In this document: one piece after another, positions 17,394 through 26,503 of the stretch
How the letters are laid out: each line of letters starts with the position of its first letter
Position numbering within the stretch: position 1 is the first letter of the stretch
From: Gramella sp. Hel_I_59
GTDB taxonomy: Bacteria > Bacteroidota > Bacteroidia > Flavobacteriales > Flavobacteriaceae
Assembly (NCBI RefSeq): GCF_006714895.1
Contig: NZ_VFME01000001.1
Location: 3,038,001 to 3,102,000, forward strand
Length of the DNA: 64,000 bases
Direction of reading: 5' to 3'
The notes under the pieces: model-generated
What the model was told of the DNA's origin: nothing
The model's database searches: none
Seen by the model: only the letters and a program-made list of their open reading frames with translations
Position numbers and translations under genes: made by a program

Positions 17394-20228
17394 TTATTTT
17401 GATTTCAAGGTTTTCTTAACCTCTACTTCTCTAAATGCTTCTACTACATCACCTTCTCTAATGTCGTTGTAGTTCTTAACCTGAAGACCACAATCATAAC
17501 CTTTCTTCACCTCTTTAACGTCATCTTTGAAACGTTTTAATGAAGCTAGTTCTCCAGTGTAAACGACTACGCCGTCTCTAATAAGGCGTATTCCAGCACT
17601 TCTGTAGATAGTTCCTGCAGTTACCATACAACCAGCGATCGTACCAACCTTAGAGATCTTAAAGGTCTCTCTAATCTCTGCAGTACCAGTGATCTCCTCT
17701 TTAAGTTCCGGTGAAAGCATACCTTCCATCGCATCTTTAAGATCATTGATCGCATCGTAGATGATCGAGTAAGTACGGATATCAATTTCTTCCTTATCAG
17801 CCACCATTCTGGCATTACCTGCAGGTCGAACATTAAATCCTATAATTACCGCATCAGATGCTGAAGCTAACAGTACATCACTTTCAGTAATTGCACCAAC
17901 TCCTTTATGTATAATATTCACTTGAATCTCTTCCGTAGAAAGCTTCTGGAAACTATCTGTAAGCGCTTCTACTGAACCATCCACATCCCCTTTCAGGATT
18001 ATATTAAGTTCTTTAAAGTCACCAAGTGCGATACGTCTACCAATTTCATCAAGCGTTATGTGACGCTGAGTTCTAACATTCTGCTCACGTTGTAACTGAG
18101 TTCTACGTGCTGCGATATCTTTTGCTTCACGCTCATCTTCCATGACTTTGAAAGTATCACCTGCCTGAGGAGCACCATCAAGTCCTAAAATAGACACTGG
18201 CGTAGATGGTCCGGCTTCTTTCACCTCGTGACCACGCTCATCATGCATTGCTTTGATTTTACCACTATTTCTACCGGCAAGTACATAATCTCCAATCTTA
18301 AGAGTACCAGCCTGAACAAGAATAGTTGCAATATAACCCCGACCTTTATCAAGGAATGCTTCCACCACTGTACCTTTGGCAAGTTTCTTAGGATTAGCCT
18401 TCAATTCCAGGATTTCAGCTTCAAGAAGTACTTTTTCAAGTAATTCTTTCACGCCAGCTCCTGTTTTCGCAGAAATATCATGTGACTGAATCTTACCACC
18501 CCAGTCTTCTACAAGAAGATCCATCTGGGCAAGTTTCTCTTTTATCTTTTCTGGATTCGCCGTTGGCAAATCAGATTTGTTGATCGCGAAGATGATTGGA
18601 ACTCCTGCAGCCTGTGCGTGAGAGATCGCTTCTTTTGTTTGAGGCATCACATCATCATCTGCCGCAATCACAATAATCGCGATATCTGTTACCTGTGCAC
18701 CACGAGCACGCATCGCCGTAAAGGCTTCGTGACCAGGAGTATCCAGGAATGCAATTTTTTGTCCGCCATCAAGCTCAACTCCATATGCACCAATATGCTG
18801 CGTGATCCCCCCACTTTCACCGGCAATTACATTCTCTTTACGAACGTAATCCAATAAGGATGTTTTACCATGATCCACGTGACCCATTACAGTTACGATT
18901 GGAGCTCTGGTTACAAGATCTTCAGGATTCTCTTCAACTTCTTCAACTGTTTCTTCTACATCTGCAGTGGTGAATTCAACTTCATAGCCAAATTCTTCAG
19001 CAACGATAGTTAATGTTTCAGCATCTAGACGCTGATTCATGGTTACCATCATTCCAAGGGACATACATGCTGAGATAATCTTAGTTACCTGAACATCCAT
19101 CATAGTTGCAACTTCACTTACAGTAACGAATTCTGTTACCTTTAAGATCTTATCATCAGATTCCTGCTGTGCAAGATCATCTGCAGAACGTTGCCTGTGT
19201 TCGTCTCTTTTCTGTCTTCTATATTTAGCACCTTTACCTTTAGAAGATTTCCCCTGAAGTTTCTCCAGAGTTTCACGTACTTGTTTCTGTACTTCTTCTT
19301 CAGTTGGCTCTTCCTTTGTAATAGGTTTGCTTCTTGCTCTTCCGCCTTTTTTGGCAGCTGCACCACGCGGACTGTTTCCACCACCACCTTTTACATCTTT
19401 ACTGATGCGACGACGACGTTTCTTACGCTTGTCCTTTTCGTCCTTAGATTCGGTTTTCTTCTCGTCCTTCTTCTTTACAGGTTTCTTGAACTGTGAAAGG
19501 TCGATCTTCTTACCGGTGAAGTTAGGTCCGTCGAGCTTCGTGTAGTTGGTCTTGATCGTATCAGAACCTTCTTCTTTCTTCTCTTCGGTAGCTTCTGGAG
19601 CATCGGGAGCTTTTTCAGTTTCAGCTTTAGCCTCAGTTTTCACTTCTGGCTTCGCTTCTTCTTTTTTAGCAACCGGAGCTTCCTCCTTCTTAGGAGCAGG
19701 AGCTTCTTTTTTCTCAGCAGGTTTTTCCGCAGAAACCTCTTTAGGCTTTTCTGCAGATTTTGCTGGTTGTTCTTTTTCTTCAGTAGTCTTCTCAGCTTCT
19801 TTGACAGGTTCAGCTGGAGTTTCTTTTACTTCTTCAGTTTCTTTAGAGGCTTCTTCCGCAGGAGCTTGCTCTCCGGGCTTTTTGTCCAGGTCTATCTTAC
19901 CAACCGTTTTAGGACCGGCAAGCTTGGCTCGGGAAGAAGAAACTTCTTCTTTCTTCACCTCTTCAGCTTTACGCTTTTCCTCTATTTCCTTGCGAAGTTC
20001 CTCCTTCTCCTTCTTTCTCTCTTCTCCTACTTCTTTGGAAGCAACCTTTTTACTCTTATCGGTTTGGAACTCGTCAGAAAGCACCTCGTAGATTTCTCCC
20101 GAGATCTTGGTAGTTGGACGTGCATCAATCTCGTAGCCTTTGGAAGTAAGATATTCCACAGCCCTGTCTAACGAGATATTGAACTCACGTAGAACTTTAT
20201 TTAATCGCGTTGTTTTCGCTTCTGCCAT
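17394..20228 (-). CDS. infB: Translation initiation factor IF-2
   Basis: The GTPase that brings initiator tRNA to the 30S subunit and promotes subunit joining. It has 944 residues. The N-terminus carries an IF2-N helix ([20 protein letters not shown]), followed by some 280 residues of Lys/Glu/Ala/Pro-rich low-complexity linker. The G domain starts near residue 445: G1 [15 protein letters not shown]2 [11 protein letters not shown]3 DTPGHEAF, G4 NKSDLP, G5 SAKTGAGV. Domains II-IV follow to the C-terminus. Located 51 nt downstream of nusA in the conserved rimP-nusA-infB order. Confidence 0.98.
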   Translation of the reverse strand: MAEAKTTRLNKVLREFNISLDRAVEYLTSKGYEIDARPTTKISGEIYEVLSDEFQTDKSKKVASKEVGEERKKEKEELRKEIEEKRKAEEVKKEEVSSSRAKLAGPKTVGKIDLDKKPGEQAPAEEASKETEEVKETPAEPVKEAEKTTEEKEQPAKSAEKPKEVSAEKPAEKKEAPAPKKEEAPVAKKEEAKPEVKTEAKAETEKAPDAPEATEEKKEEGSDTIKTNYTKLDGPNFTGKKIDLSQFKKPVKKKDEKKTESKDEKDKRKKRRRRISKDVKGGGGNSPRGAAAKKGGRARSKPITKEEPTEEEVQKQVRETLEKLQGKSSKGKGAKYRRQKRDEHRQRSADDLAQQESDDKILKVTEFVTVSEVATMMDVQVTKIISACMSLGMMVTMNQRLDAETLTIVAEEFGYEVEFTTADVEETVEEVEENPEDLVTRAPIVTVMGHVDHGKTSLLDYVRKENVIAGESGGITQHIGAYGVELDGGQKIAFLDTPGHEAFTAMRARGAQVTDIAIIVIAADDDVMPQTKEAISHAQAAGVPIIFAINKSDLPTANPEKIKEKLAQMDLLVEDWGGKIQSHDISAKTGAGVKELLEKVLLEAEILELKANPKKLAKGTVVEAFLDKGRGYIATILVQAGTLKIGDYVLAGRNSGKIKAMHDERGHEVKEAGPSTPVSILGLDGAPQAGDTFKVMEDEREAKDIAARRTQLQREQNVRTQRHITLDEIGRRIALGDFKELNIILKGDVDGSVEALTDSFQKLSTEEIQVNIIHKGVGAITESDVLLASASDAVIIGFNVRPAGNARMVADKEEIDIRTYSIIYDAINDLKDAMEGMLSPELKEEITGTAEIRETFKISKVGTIAGCMVTAGTIYRSAGIRLIRDGVVVYTGELASLKRFKDDVKEVKKGYDCGLQVKNYNDIREGDVVEAFREVEVKKTLKSK

Positions 20229-20279
20229 AAATTGCCCTCTAAATTAACCTCTTTTAATGTAATCTATATTAAAAAAATA

Positions 20280-21512
20280 TTATTCTTCAAATTCTGAGCG
20301 AAGAACCGACATAACGTCTTTGATGGTTTCTTCCTCAAGGTCTGTACGACGTACAAGATCATCAACATCCTGTTCCAATACAGCCTTTGCAGTATCCAGA
20401 CCAATTTTTGAAAATTCGGCGATTACCCAATCTTCAATTTCATCTGTAAACTCTTTTAACTCTACATCTTCCTCAACACCTTCTCTGTAAACATCGATCT
20501 CATAACCGGTTAATTGCCCGGCCAGTCTAATGTTGTGACCACCTCTACCAATTGCTTTGGAAACTTCTTCCGGCTTCAGCATTACCTCAGCAGTTTTAGC
20601 TTCCTCATCCATTTTAATGCTGGTTATCTTCGCAGGGCTCAGGGCTCTTGTGATGAATAACTGCTCATTATTGGTGAAATTGATCACATCAATGTTTTCA
20701 TTTCCAAGCTCACGAACGATGCTGTGAATACGAGAACCTTTCATTCCCACACAGGCACCTACAGGATCGATCCTATCATCATAAGAATCTACTGCTACTT
20801 TCGCTTTTTCACCAGGTACACGAACAACTTTTTTGATAGTAATTAAACCATCGAACACTTCAGGGATTTCCTGCTCGAATAACTTCTCAAGGAAACCTGG
20901 TGCGGTTCGGGACATGATGATGGTAGGCTTGTTACCTTTTAACTCCACGCTTTCAATGATCCCACGTACATTTTCTCCTTTTCTGAAGAAATCTGATGGA
21001 ATCTGGCGGTCTTTAGGAAGCACAATTTCATTGCCCTCGTCATCAAGGAGAATGATTGCTCTGTGCCTTATATGATGAACTTCTGCAGTATAAATCTCTC
21101 CTTCAAGATCTTTAAACTGCTTATAAATATTCGTGTTATCATGCTCATGAATCTTCGAGATAAGGTTTTGACGCAATGCCAAAATAGCTCTTCTTCCAAG
21201 ATCAATAAGCTTCACTTCTTCTGAAACATCTTCACCAACTTCAAAATCGGGTTCGATCCTTCTGGCCTGAGCAAGAGAAATTTCCCTATTGGAATCTTCT
21301 ACTTCACCATCTGCAACAACGATCCGGTTTCTCCAGATCTCAAGATCTCCTTTATCAGGGTTTACAATAATATCAAAATTATCGTCTTCTCCATACTTTT
21401 TCTTCAAAGCATTTCTGAAAACGTCTTCCAGGATCGCCATAAGCGTAACCCTGTCTATAAGCTTATCATCCTTAAATTCTGAGAATGATTCAATCAACGC
21501 GATATTTTCCAT
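20280..21512 (-). CDS. nusA: Transcription termination/antitermination factor NusA
   Basis: An RNA polymerase-associated factor acting on pausing, termination and antitermination. It has 410 residues: N-terminal polymerase-binding domain (about 1-125), an S1 domain (about 130-200), and two KH domains with GACVGMKGSRIHSIVREL and KAIGRGGHNIRLAGQLTG. A short C-terminal acidic part remains, without the two full acidic repeats of the E. coli protein. It lies between rimP (12 nt upstream) and infB. In other bacteria NusA acts on its own operon, which makes the hairpin upstream of rimP of interest. Confidence 0.97.
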   Translation of the reverse strand: MENIALIESFSEFKDDKLIDRVTLMAILEDVFRNALKKKYGEDDNFDIIVNPDKGDLEIWRNRIVVADGEVEDSNREISLAQARRIEPDFEVGEDVSEEVKLIDLGRRAILALRQNLISKIHEHDNTNIYKQFKDLEGEIYTAEVHHIRHRAIILLDDEGNEIVLPKDRQIPSDFFRKGENVRGIIESVELKGNKPTIIMSRTAPGFLEKLFEQEIPEVFDGLITIKKVVRVPGEKAKVAVDSYDDRIDPVGACVGMKGSRIHSIVRELGNENIDVINFTNNEQLFITRALSPAKITSIKMDEEAKTAEVMLKPEEVSKAIGRGGHNIRLAGQLTGYEIDVYREGVEEDVELKEFTDEIEDWVIAEFSKIGLDTAKAVLEQDVDDLVRRTDLEEETIKDVMSVLRSEFEE

Positions 21513-21524
21513 ATCAATTTGTGA

Positions 21525-21986
21525 TTAAAATGTTATTTTAACTTTCGCTTCCACAATCTCATCATAAGACAATGTTGCCTCTTTATCAACTGTGACCTTC
21601 CCTTTACCTACCGGCTTGGGCTCCCTGGCTTTCCAGGCTAGCTTGATCTCTTTTTCGTCTGCAGCCAGAAGATCTCCTTCAAACTTATCATTTTCAGTTT
21701 TCACTTTCAGCCTGCGACCTATGTTTTTCCTGTATTGCCTTGGTAAGCTCAAAGGTTCAGAAACCCCTGCAGAAGTCACTTCCAGCGAAAAATCTTCCTC
21801 TTCTCTGTCGAGATTATGCTCGATCCCGCGACTTACTGTAATACAATCATTTACTGAAACTCCCTCATCACCGTCTATTACGATCTTAATGTGATTAGCG
21901 GAGTTCATTTCAAGGCTTATTAAGAATAAATTCTTATTCTCTTCAAAGACCTGCTCTGCTAATTTTTCTACTTTATCCTTCAGCAT
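21525..21986 (-). CDS. rimP: Ribosome maturation factor RimP
   Basis: Needed for late 30S subunit maturation. I take the ATG at 21984-21986 (153 residues, MLKDKVEKLAEQVFEENKNL). A longer frame begins at 22070, but its start lies upstream of the apparent promoter core at 22049-22056, and its extra 28 residues are coded across the leader hairpin and do not look like RimP. Family features: VIDGDEGVSVNDCITVSRGIEH and LEVTSAGVSEPL. It is the first gene of rimP-nusA-infB. Confidence 0.93.
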   Translation of the reverse strand: MLKDKVEKLAEQVFEENKNLFLISLEMNSANHIKIVIDGDEGVSVNDCITVSRGIEHNLDREEEDFSLEVTSAGVSEPLSLPRQYRKNIGRRLKVKTENDKFEGDLLAADEKEIKLAWKAREPKPVGKGKVTVDKEATLSYDEIVEAKVKITF

Positions 21987-21990
21987 ATGT

Positions 21991-22019
21991 TTATAAAAAG
22001 AGGGGACTTCTGTCCCCTC
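21991..22019 (-). promoter_or_regulatory. Terminator-like hairpin (possible attenuator) in the rimP leader
   Basis: On the minus strand GAGGGGAC-AGAA-GTCCCCTC forms a perfect 8-bp G/C-rich stem with a 4-nt loop, directly followed by CTTTTTATAA. The start codon of rimP comes 13 nt after the stem. It therefore has the form of an intrinsic terminator placed between promoter and first gene. Whether it terminates, or is read through under control, cannot be seen from sequence. Confidence 0.7.
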
Positions 22020-22048
22020 GCTGTACCAAAATTTTAGTTTCAACGCTG

Positions 22049-22080
22049 CAAATATAGCAATATTTTTCAAGTATAAAAAC
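22049..22080 (-). promoter_or_regulatory. Probable promoter of rimP-nusA-infB
   Basis: Minus strand TATATTTG (22049-22056) fits the Bacteroidota -7 box TAnnTTTG exactly. A TTTT element lies 19 nt upstream (22076-22079), about where the -33 box belongs. Predicted transcription would start near 22042, giving a leader of about 55 nt that contains the hairpin. Confidence 0.52.
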
Positions 22081-22148
22081 GCCAGAGGAAATGAAATATT
22101 CTTCGTAAATTTAATAGAGACTTCACCTTCAATCTATTACTTCGAATT

Positions 22149-22976
22149 ATGAAAAATATTCTCGTTCCCACCGATTTTAGCGATCAGGCCGAAAAAGCTC
22201 TTAAAGTCGCTGCACAACTGGCCCGAAAATTCGACAGTGAGATCTATTTGCTCCATATGCTGGAGCTACCAATGATGTTGATCGACCCGGTGCACGGCAG
22301 TAGCCAGAACGTTCCAGAGGCGTTATTTTTTATGAAGCTAGCGCATCAAAGATTCTCCAAATTAAAGATGTCAGACTATCTTGAAGGAATAAAGGTTCAC
22401 GAAACCGTTCAGTTCCACAGGGCTTTTGAAGGAATTATTGAAATTAGCCATGAGAAGAATTGCGAAATGATCGTGATGGGTTCACATGGCGCTAGCGGCT
22501 ACCAGGAAATGTTCATTGGTTCCAATACAGAGAAAGTAGTTCGTAATTCTGAAATTCCTGTATTGGTCATCAAAAATGAAATTCCTGACTTCAGAATTGA
22601 AAATTTTGTGTTCGCTACAGATGCTACTTCAGATCAAAAAGACCTGCTTTCCAGGGCCATGAAATTTGCCCAGGCAATCGATACGCAAATGCACCTGTTA
22701 TTCGTAAACACGCCCAATGACTTTTTAAGCACTGCGGAAGCTACTAAAAGAATGCTGAAATTCACTGAAGAATATCCTGAGCTGGAAACTAATATTCATA
22801 TATATAATGACATTAGCGTTGAAAAAGGTATTCTAAATTTTGCTCGTAAGCGAGGAGCAGACCTGCTTGGAATTGGAACGCATGGTCGTAAAGGTCTCGC
22901 ACACTTTTTCAATGGAAGTATTAGCGAAGACCTGGTCAATCATGCTAACAGGCCGGTAGTAACTTTCAGAATTTAA
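22149..22976 (+). CDS. Tandem-domain universal stress protein
   Basis: 275 residues made of two UspA domains. Domain 1 (about 1-148) begins MKNILVPTDFSDQAEKAL and carries the nucleotide-binding pattern MGSHGASGYQEMFIGSNTEK. Domain 2 (about 150-275) begins FVFATDATSDQKDLL and ends with IGTHGRKGLAHFFNGSISED. The G-x2-G-x9-G(S/T) pattern in both halves suggests ATP binding. Cytoplasmic; role in stress survival is a family inference. Divergent from rimP; its 3' end overlaps the 3' end of the converging AsmA-like gene by 4 nt. Confidence 0.9.
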   Translation: MKNILVPTDFSDQAEKALKVAAQLARKFDSEIYLLHMLELPMMLIDPVHGSSQNVPEALFFMKLAHQRFSKLKMSDYLEGIKVHETVQFHRAFEGIIEISHEKNCEMIVMGSHGASGYQEMFIGSNTEKVVRNSEIPVLVIKNEIPDFRIENFVFATDATSDQKDLLSRAMKFAQAIDTQMHLLFVNTPNDFLSTAEATKRMLKFTEEYPELETNIHIYNDISVEKGILNFARKRGADLLGIGTHGRKGLAHFFNGSISEDLVNHANRPVVTFRI

Positions 22977-24520
22977 ATAAATGCTTTTAAAGCTCCATTC
23001 TTGATCATATTCCAGAGATAGTTCCAGAAGGATTTCGTTCTATCCCTGTCCACAGTAATATCTTTATGATTTGCTTTGTTATTTTGCGCTTTATTCTTCA
23101 CGATAAGGTTCGCCAGTGCAGATACGACTTTGTTCTTCTCTTTTCCATCCTTCTGCAGTACTTCGATCTTAAAATCCTTATACTCCAAGCGCATATCACC
23201 CTTAGCTGTGTAAGGTCCACCTGCAAAATTAAAGTACAGATCCTCAATTTCTCCATGTGCCTGTACATTCATGGCTGGTTTCATAAATTCATTGATCTGT
23301 TCCGCAGCTATTCTACCAAGTTCCCCGCTTATATTAAAACGATCCTGGGTATCAGCTATATTAAAACTCCAATTCACATCCAGAGATGCAGATTCCATAA
23401 AATCTGCCTGGGCCTTGATCCTGGTTTCCGGAAAATCTTCCCTACTCAAATTCACGTTAGAAATCTGACTTATCTGAAGATTCATATTAGAAAAATCCAC
23501 AGTTCCCGGCTCGCGATCTGCATGAATCTTCTCTTCATACTTGAGATAACCGTTCGTAAGACTTATACTATCAATCTGCAACAACAACGGCATTTCCCGC
23601 AACATTTGACTATATAAAGGTTTAATACTATTATCATCCTGCTGTAACTTATCTCTATAAATCACAAAATCGAATTGATCTATATGAGTGAGAGAATTTC
23701 CAATTTTCAGACTATCATTCTGTAGACTCCAGGTAAGACCCTGCATCCCAATGCTATCGATCTCAAGATCATACCAATCGGTTTCTTTACTAATATTCTG
23801 CTGATGTTCATTTCTGGAGAACTTCGGTTTAAGCTGAAAATCGGTGATCTTGACATCATTATTCCTTATTACAAGATCGCCGACGTATAATTTCTGAAGA
23901 TCATTCAGATCATAAAACAAGCTATCAATATTCAGAAGGATAAGATCATAATTGAAAGGAACAGATTCTTTCAGAGAGGTTGAATCAATTCGCACCTGCT
24001 CCATACTAATATCGCGAAGTTTAGAATAAAGTCTATGAGTTGAACTATCTTTTTCAAAGATCTTCAGGCTTCCGCCGGAAACTCTAACCGACTTGATCCT
24101 GATCTTATTTTTAAAACTATTCTGTTTTTTGGAAGAGGACGTATCCTTCTCTTTCTTCGGAAGTTTAAAGATCTTCACTTCAGGATTGGAAATTCTCAAA
24201 TCACCAATAACAATATTCTTGTCAGTTAAATACTCAAGGATCTCGATATCATTTAATCTGATAGTATCAACTTTCAACATTTTTCCACGAATACTTATGG
24301 CAGCATTGATCACTTCCGCAGAACGATCTAAAAGCTTAACATCGACCTTTTCATAAACCGCATTTGCAGAATCCAGATTTTTCTCGATTCCCTTCTTGAT
24401 CTTACTTTCCAGAATGTTGTTCGCTATCACTAAAACAAGAGCCAGAACACCAATTGCGATCAAAACTCCAGCAGCGATTTTGTTTGATTTCTTCAATTTA
24501 CCAGGATTTAGGTGAGCCAA
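22973..24520 (-). CDS. AsmA-like membrane-anchored protein
   Basis: 515 residues: short basic N-terminus, one membrane helix (about 14-33, AAGVLIAIGVLALVLVIANN), then a long periplasmic beta-rich region in the style of AsmA/DUF748 proteins (repeated beta strands with LRISNPEVKIFKL and a late MRLEYKDFKIEVL). Such proteins are placed in lipid transport between inner and outer membranes. The start is a TTG at 24518-24520: no ATG occurs in frame between the upstream stop and residue 82, and starting later would remove the membrane helix. Function here is an inference. Confidence 0.7.
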   Translation of the reverse strand: MAHLNPGKLKKSNKIAAGVLIAIGVLALVLVIANNILESKIKKGIEKNLDSANAVYEKVDVKLLDRSAEVINAAISIRGKMLKVDTIRLNDIEILEYLTDKNIVIGDLRISNPEVKIFKLPKKEKDTSSSKKQNSFKNKIRIKSVRVSGGSLKIFEKDSSTHRLYSKLRDISMEQVRIDSTSLKESVPFNYDLILLNIDSLFYDLNDLQKLYVGDLVIRNNDVKITDFQLKPKFSRNEHQQNISKETDWYDLEIDSIGMQGLTWSLQNDSLKIGNSLTHIDQFDFVIYRDKLQQDDNSIKPLYSQMLREMPLLLQIDSISLTNGYLKYEEKIHADREPGTVDFSNMNLQISQISNVNLSREDFPETRIKAQADFMESASLDVNWSFNIADTQDRFNISGELGRIAAEQINEFMKPAMNVQAHGEIEDLYFNFAGGPYTAKGDMRLEYKDFKIEVLQKDGKEKNKVVSALANLIVKNKAQNNKANHKDITVDRDRTKSFWNYLWNMIKNGALKAFI

Positions 24521-24627
24521 TTTACTATTCGGCAGGCATGATTCTGGCTGAATTAAGAATATTTAACTTAAAAGATTGTGAGCCAGAAGTTACCAAAGTT
24601 AAATATTCGTCAAACTTATTTTTAAAC

Positions 24628-24659
24628 TTTCAACCTAAGCTTATTGCGTGCTATATTTG
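24628..24659 (+). promoter_or_regulatory. Promoter of the small membrane-protein gene
   Basis: TATATTTG (24652-24659) is an exact TAnnTTTG -7 box, with TTTC at 24628-24631 about 20 nt upstream in the -33 position. The ATG follows 21 nt later. Confidence 0.58.
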
Positions 24660-24680
24660 TAGGGTAATAATTAGAAAAAA

Positions 24681-24893
24681 ATGTTTTTAAAGGTCGGTGT
24701 AAAAGTTTTATTTGTAATGGTCGAGTTATTTCTCGGGTTTTACAGTCTTGTAATCAGTGAAAGTTTACTGGTTAAATTTATATTTTTCGTAGTAACTGCT
24801 GCGATCGTCGCCTTTGGAATTTTGAAAACGATTGATAAAGTCTTACCAACTAATGGAGAAATGCTCCAGTTAGGATCGGAAGATGAAGAATAA
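24681..24893 (+). CDS. Small two-helix membrane protein, unknown function
   Basis: 70 residues with two hydrophobic segments (about 5-25, VKVLFVMVELFLGFYSLVI; about 29-47, LLVKFIFFVVTAAIVAFGIL) and an acidic tail ending GSEDEE. I do not recognise the family. It has its own promoter core just upstream and a strong terminator just downstream, so it is a genuine single-gene unit and not noise. Confidence 0.72.
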   Translation: MFLKVGVKVLFVMVELFLGFYSLVISESLLVKFIFFVVTAAIVAFGILKTIDKVLPTNGEMLQLGSEDEE

Positions 24894-24912
24894 TAATTGA
24901 GAAAGAAGAATT

Positions 24913-24946
24913 AAATCCGTTGATTTGCATCAACGGATTTTTTTTG
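24913..24946 (+). terminator. Terminator after the small membrane-protein gene
   Basis: AAATCCGTTGA / TCAACGGATTT (11-bp perfect stem, 6-nt loop) followed by eight or more T. It ends about 27 nt before the start of the next gene on the same strand. Confidence 0.92.
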
Positions 24947-24972
24947 TCTTAAACTCAACCAATTTAATTAGC

Positions 24973-25590
24973 ATGAGACTCGTTTGTCTTGCAGACACGC
25001 ATAATCTGCATCATCATTTACCCGTTCCTGATGGCGACGTGCTTATTCATGCCGGAGATTGTACAGATGGTGGCACCCGGAACGAAACCAATAATTTTCT
25101 AAAATGGATGAGTGACCAACCTCATCCCTACAAAATTCTCATACCCGGGAATCACGATTTCTATTTTGAAAAAAAGGAATTATTAAAAACCATTCCTGAA
25201 GGCATAGAAGTACTTCTTGACCGGGAATTGATCATTAATGATAAAAAATTCTGGGGATCACCAGTAACTCCAGGATTGGAGAACTGGGCATTTAACAGAG
25301 AAAGAGGTTTGGCAATGCAAAGGCATTGGAATAAGATACCGGAAGATACAGATGTGCTAATTACGCATACCCCTCCATACGGAATCATGGATCAAATTGC
25401 TTCCGGAGAACGTCTTGGATGTGAAGAATTGCTGAAAACATTAGACTTCGTTCAGCCGAAAATTCATTTGTTTGGACATATTCATTACTCTTCAGGTTAT
25501 CTAAAAAGGAACAAAACTTCATTCTACAACCTGTCTATTCTTGATGAAGCTGGTAGCATCATGCGTTCACCGATGGTTTTAGATCTGTAA
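24973..25590 (+). CDS. Calcineurin-like metallophosphoesterase
   Basis: 205 residues from the ATG at 24973. Metal-binding motifs in order: CLADTHNLHHH (D-x-H), DVLIHAGDCTDGG (GD), IPGNHDFYF (GNHD), ITHTPPYG, and LFGHIHYSSG (GHxH). This resembles the MPPED1/2 branch of phosphoesterases; the substrate is unknown, and cyclic nucleotides or phosphodiesters are family possibilities. A longer start at 24925 is rejected because it lies inside the preceding terminator. No signal peptide, so cytoplasmic. Confidence 0.88.
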   Translation: MRLVCLADTHNLHHHLPVPDGDVLIHAGDCTDGGTRNETNNFLKWMSDQPHPYKILIPGNHDFYFEKKELLKTIPEGIEVLLDRELIINDKKFWGSPVTPGLENWAFNRERGLAMQRHWNKIPEDTDVLITHTPPYGIMDQIASGERLGCEELLKTLDFVQPKIHLFGHIHYSSGYLKRNKTSFYNLSILDEAGSIMRSPMVLDL

Positions 25591-25737
25591 TCTGAATTAT
25601 TTGTAAACAAAATTATGGTAAGGTTAAAAATTTATTAATAAGGGAAGTATTACATTTTTATTAACAGCTTTTAGCCTGTCTAATAGTAATTTAGCCATTG
25701 TAAATCATACAACAATACACCTAACAATAAGCTTACA

Positions 25738-26067
25738 ATGAACAATTTTACTACCCCGGAGTTATTAGACGAGGTTAAAAACCTTATTTCTTACAGCATA
25801 TCCAATAAAAACCTGGAGACTTCAAATTTTCAGTTAATGCATAGAGCTATCGTAAAAAAATATTTCGAAGCTAAGAATGTGAAGATTAACTACGCTGAAC
25901 AAACTATAGAATTACAATTACCTGTTGGCCAGAAAAAATATACCAATATTACCTTTGAGTGTATGGATCTGGAAAGATTTTTACAATCCTGTCTGAAAAA
26001 GGATGAGAAAAGCATCTTTTTTTATGAGACTATTCTTTCTCACTACAATATCACTTCAGCAGCCTAG
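25738..26067 (+). CDS. Hypothetical protein, 109 residues, family not recognised
   Basis: A short soluble protein with no signal peptide or membrane helix. The first 55 residues look helical (LLDEVKNLISYSISNKNLE, HRAIVKKYFEAKN), the middle has two probable strands (TIELQLPVG, KYTNITFEC), and the end is helical again (DLERFLQSCLKKD). I see no known motif. A gene-free 147-bp spacer precedes it, and a hairpin terminator follows. It converges on a response regulator gene, but nothing links them beyond position. Confidence 0.68.
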   Translation: MNNFTTPELLDEVKNLISYSISNKNLETSNFQLMHRAIVKKYFEAKNVKINYAEQTIELQLPVGQKKYTNITFECMDLERFLQSCLKKDEKSIFFYETILSHYNITSAA

Positions 26068-26090
26068 TTAATATTTTTCAAGTACATATA

Positions 26091-26120
26091 AAGTTTCGGT
26101 CCCTACACCGAACTTTTTAT
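26091..26120 (+). terminator. Terminator after the 109-residue protein gene
   Basis: AAGTTTCGGT / ACCGAACTT with a 6-nt loop and one bulged T, followed by TTTATTT. It overlaps the last codons of the converging response regulator gene. Confidence 0.6.
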
Positions 26121-26503
26121 TTCTGACTCCCTCCTATTTCTTTAAGCTTCTCAACATTTAAAGGTTTCGATAGAAAACCTGCCAACTTCGGAAAATTCTC
26201 AAAACGTTCTTTATCTGAAAATGCGATCGAGGAGGTCACAATGTAGATCTTTGTGTGATCATGAACATCCGGAAACTGAGATTGCAAAGCCTCCAGAAAT
26301 TGCCAGCCATCCATCAAGGGCATATTAATATCCAGTAGCATCACGGAAGGTAGATTATCCTTATTTTCAATATAATACTTAAGTGCTTCTTTCGGAAACT
26401 GGTAATATTCTGCCTGCTTAAACGCACTAGATTTTTCAATATACCTGCTAATGATCATTTGATAGACCTCATCATCATCTATCACAGCTATTTTCTCTGT
26501 CAT
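26117..26503 (-). CDS. Single-domain response regulator (CheY-like)
   Basis: 128 residues forming only a receiver domain: acidic pocket IAVIDDDEVYQ, phospho-acceptor Asp in MLLDINMPLMDGW, Thr/Ser switch in IYIVTSS, and Lys in FLSKPLN. No output domain, so it acts by protein contact, in a phosphorelay or at another target. Its start overlaps the stop of the upstream histidine kinase by 4 nt (ATGA), which indicates translational coupling and a kinase/regulator pair. Confidence 0.93.
   Translation of the reverse strand: MTEKIAVIDDDEVYQMIISRYIEKSSAFKQAEYYQFPKEALKYYIENKDNLPSVMLLDINMPLMDGWQFLEALQSQFPDVHDHTKIYIVTSSIAFSDKERFENFPKLAGFLSKPLNVEKLKEIGGSQK

Noticed and set aside
19546..20091. 181-codon plus-strand open frame, Ser/Ala/Phe-rich
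   Set aside because: It is the antisense of the Lys/Glu/Ala/Pro linker of infB; the biased codons of the linker create an open frame on the other strand.
21987..22070. Longer rimP start giving 28 extra residues
   Set aside because: The extra start lies upstream of the predicted transcription start, and the extension crosses the leader hairpin; the ATG at 21986 gives the normal RimP length.
23066..23617. 183-codon plus-strand open frame
   Set aside because: It lies fully inside the AsmA-like gene on the other strand, has unnatural composition and no promoter.
24925..24972. Upstream start for the metallophosphoesterase
   Set aside because: It sits inside the terminator stem-loop of the previous gene; the ATG at 24973 begins right at the conserved strand of the fold.
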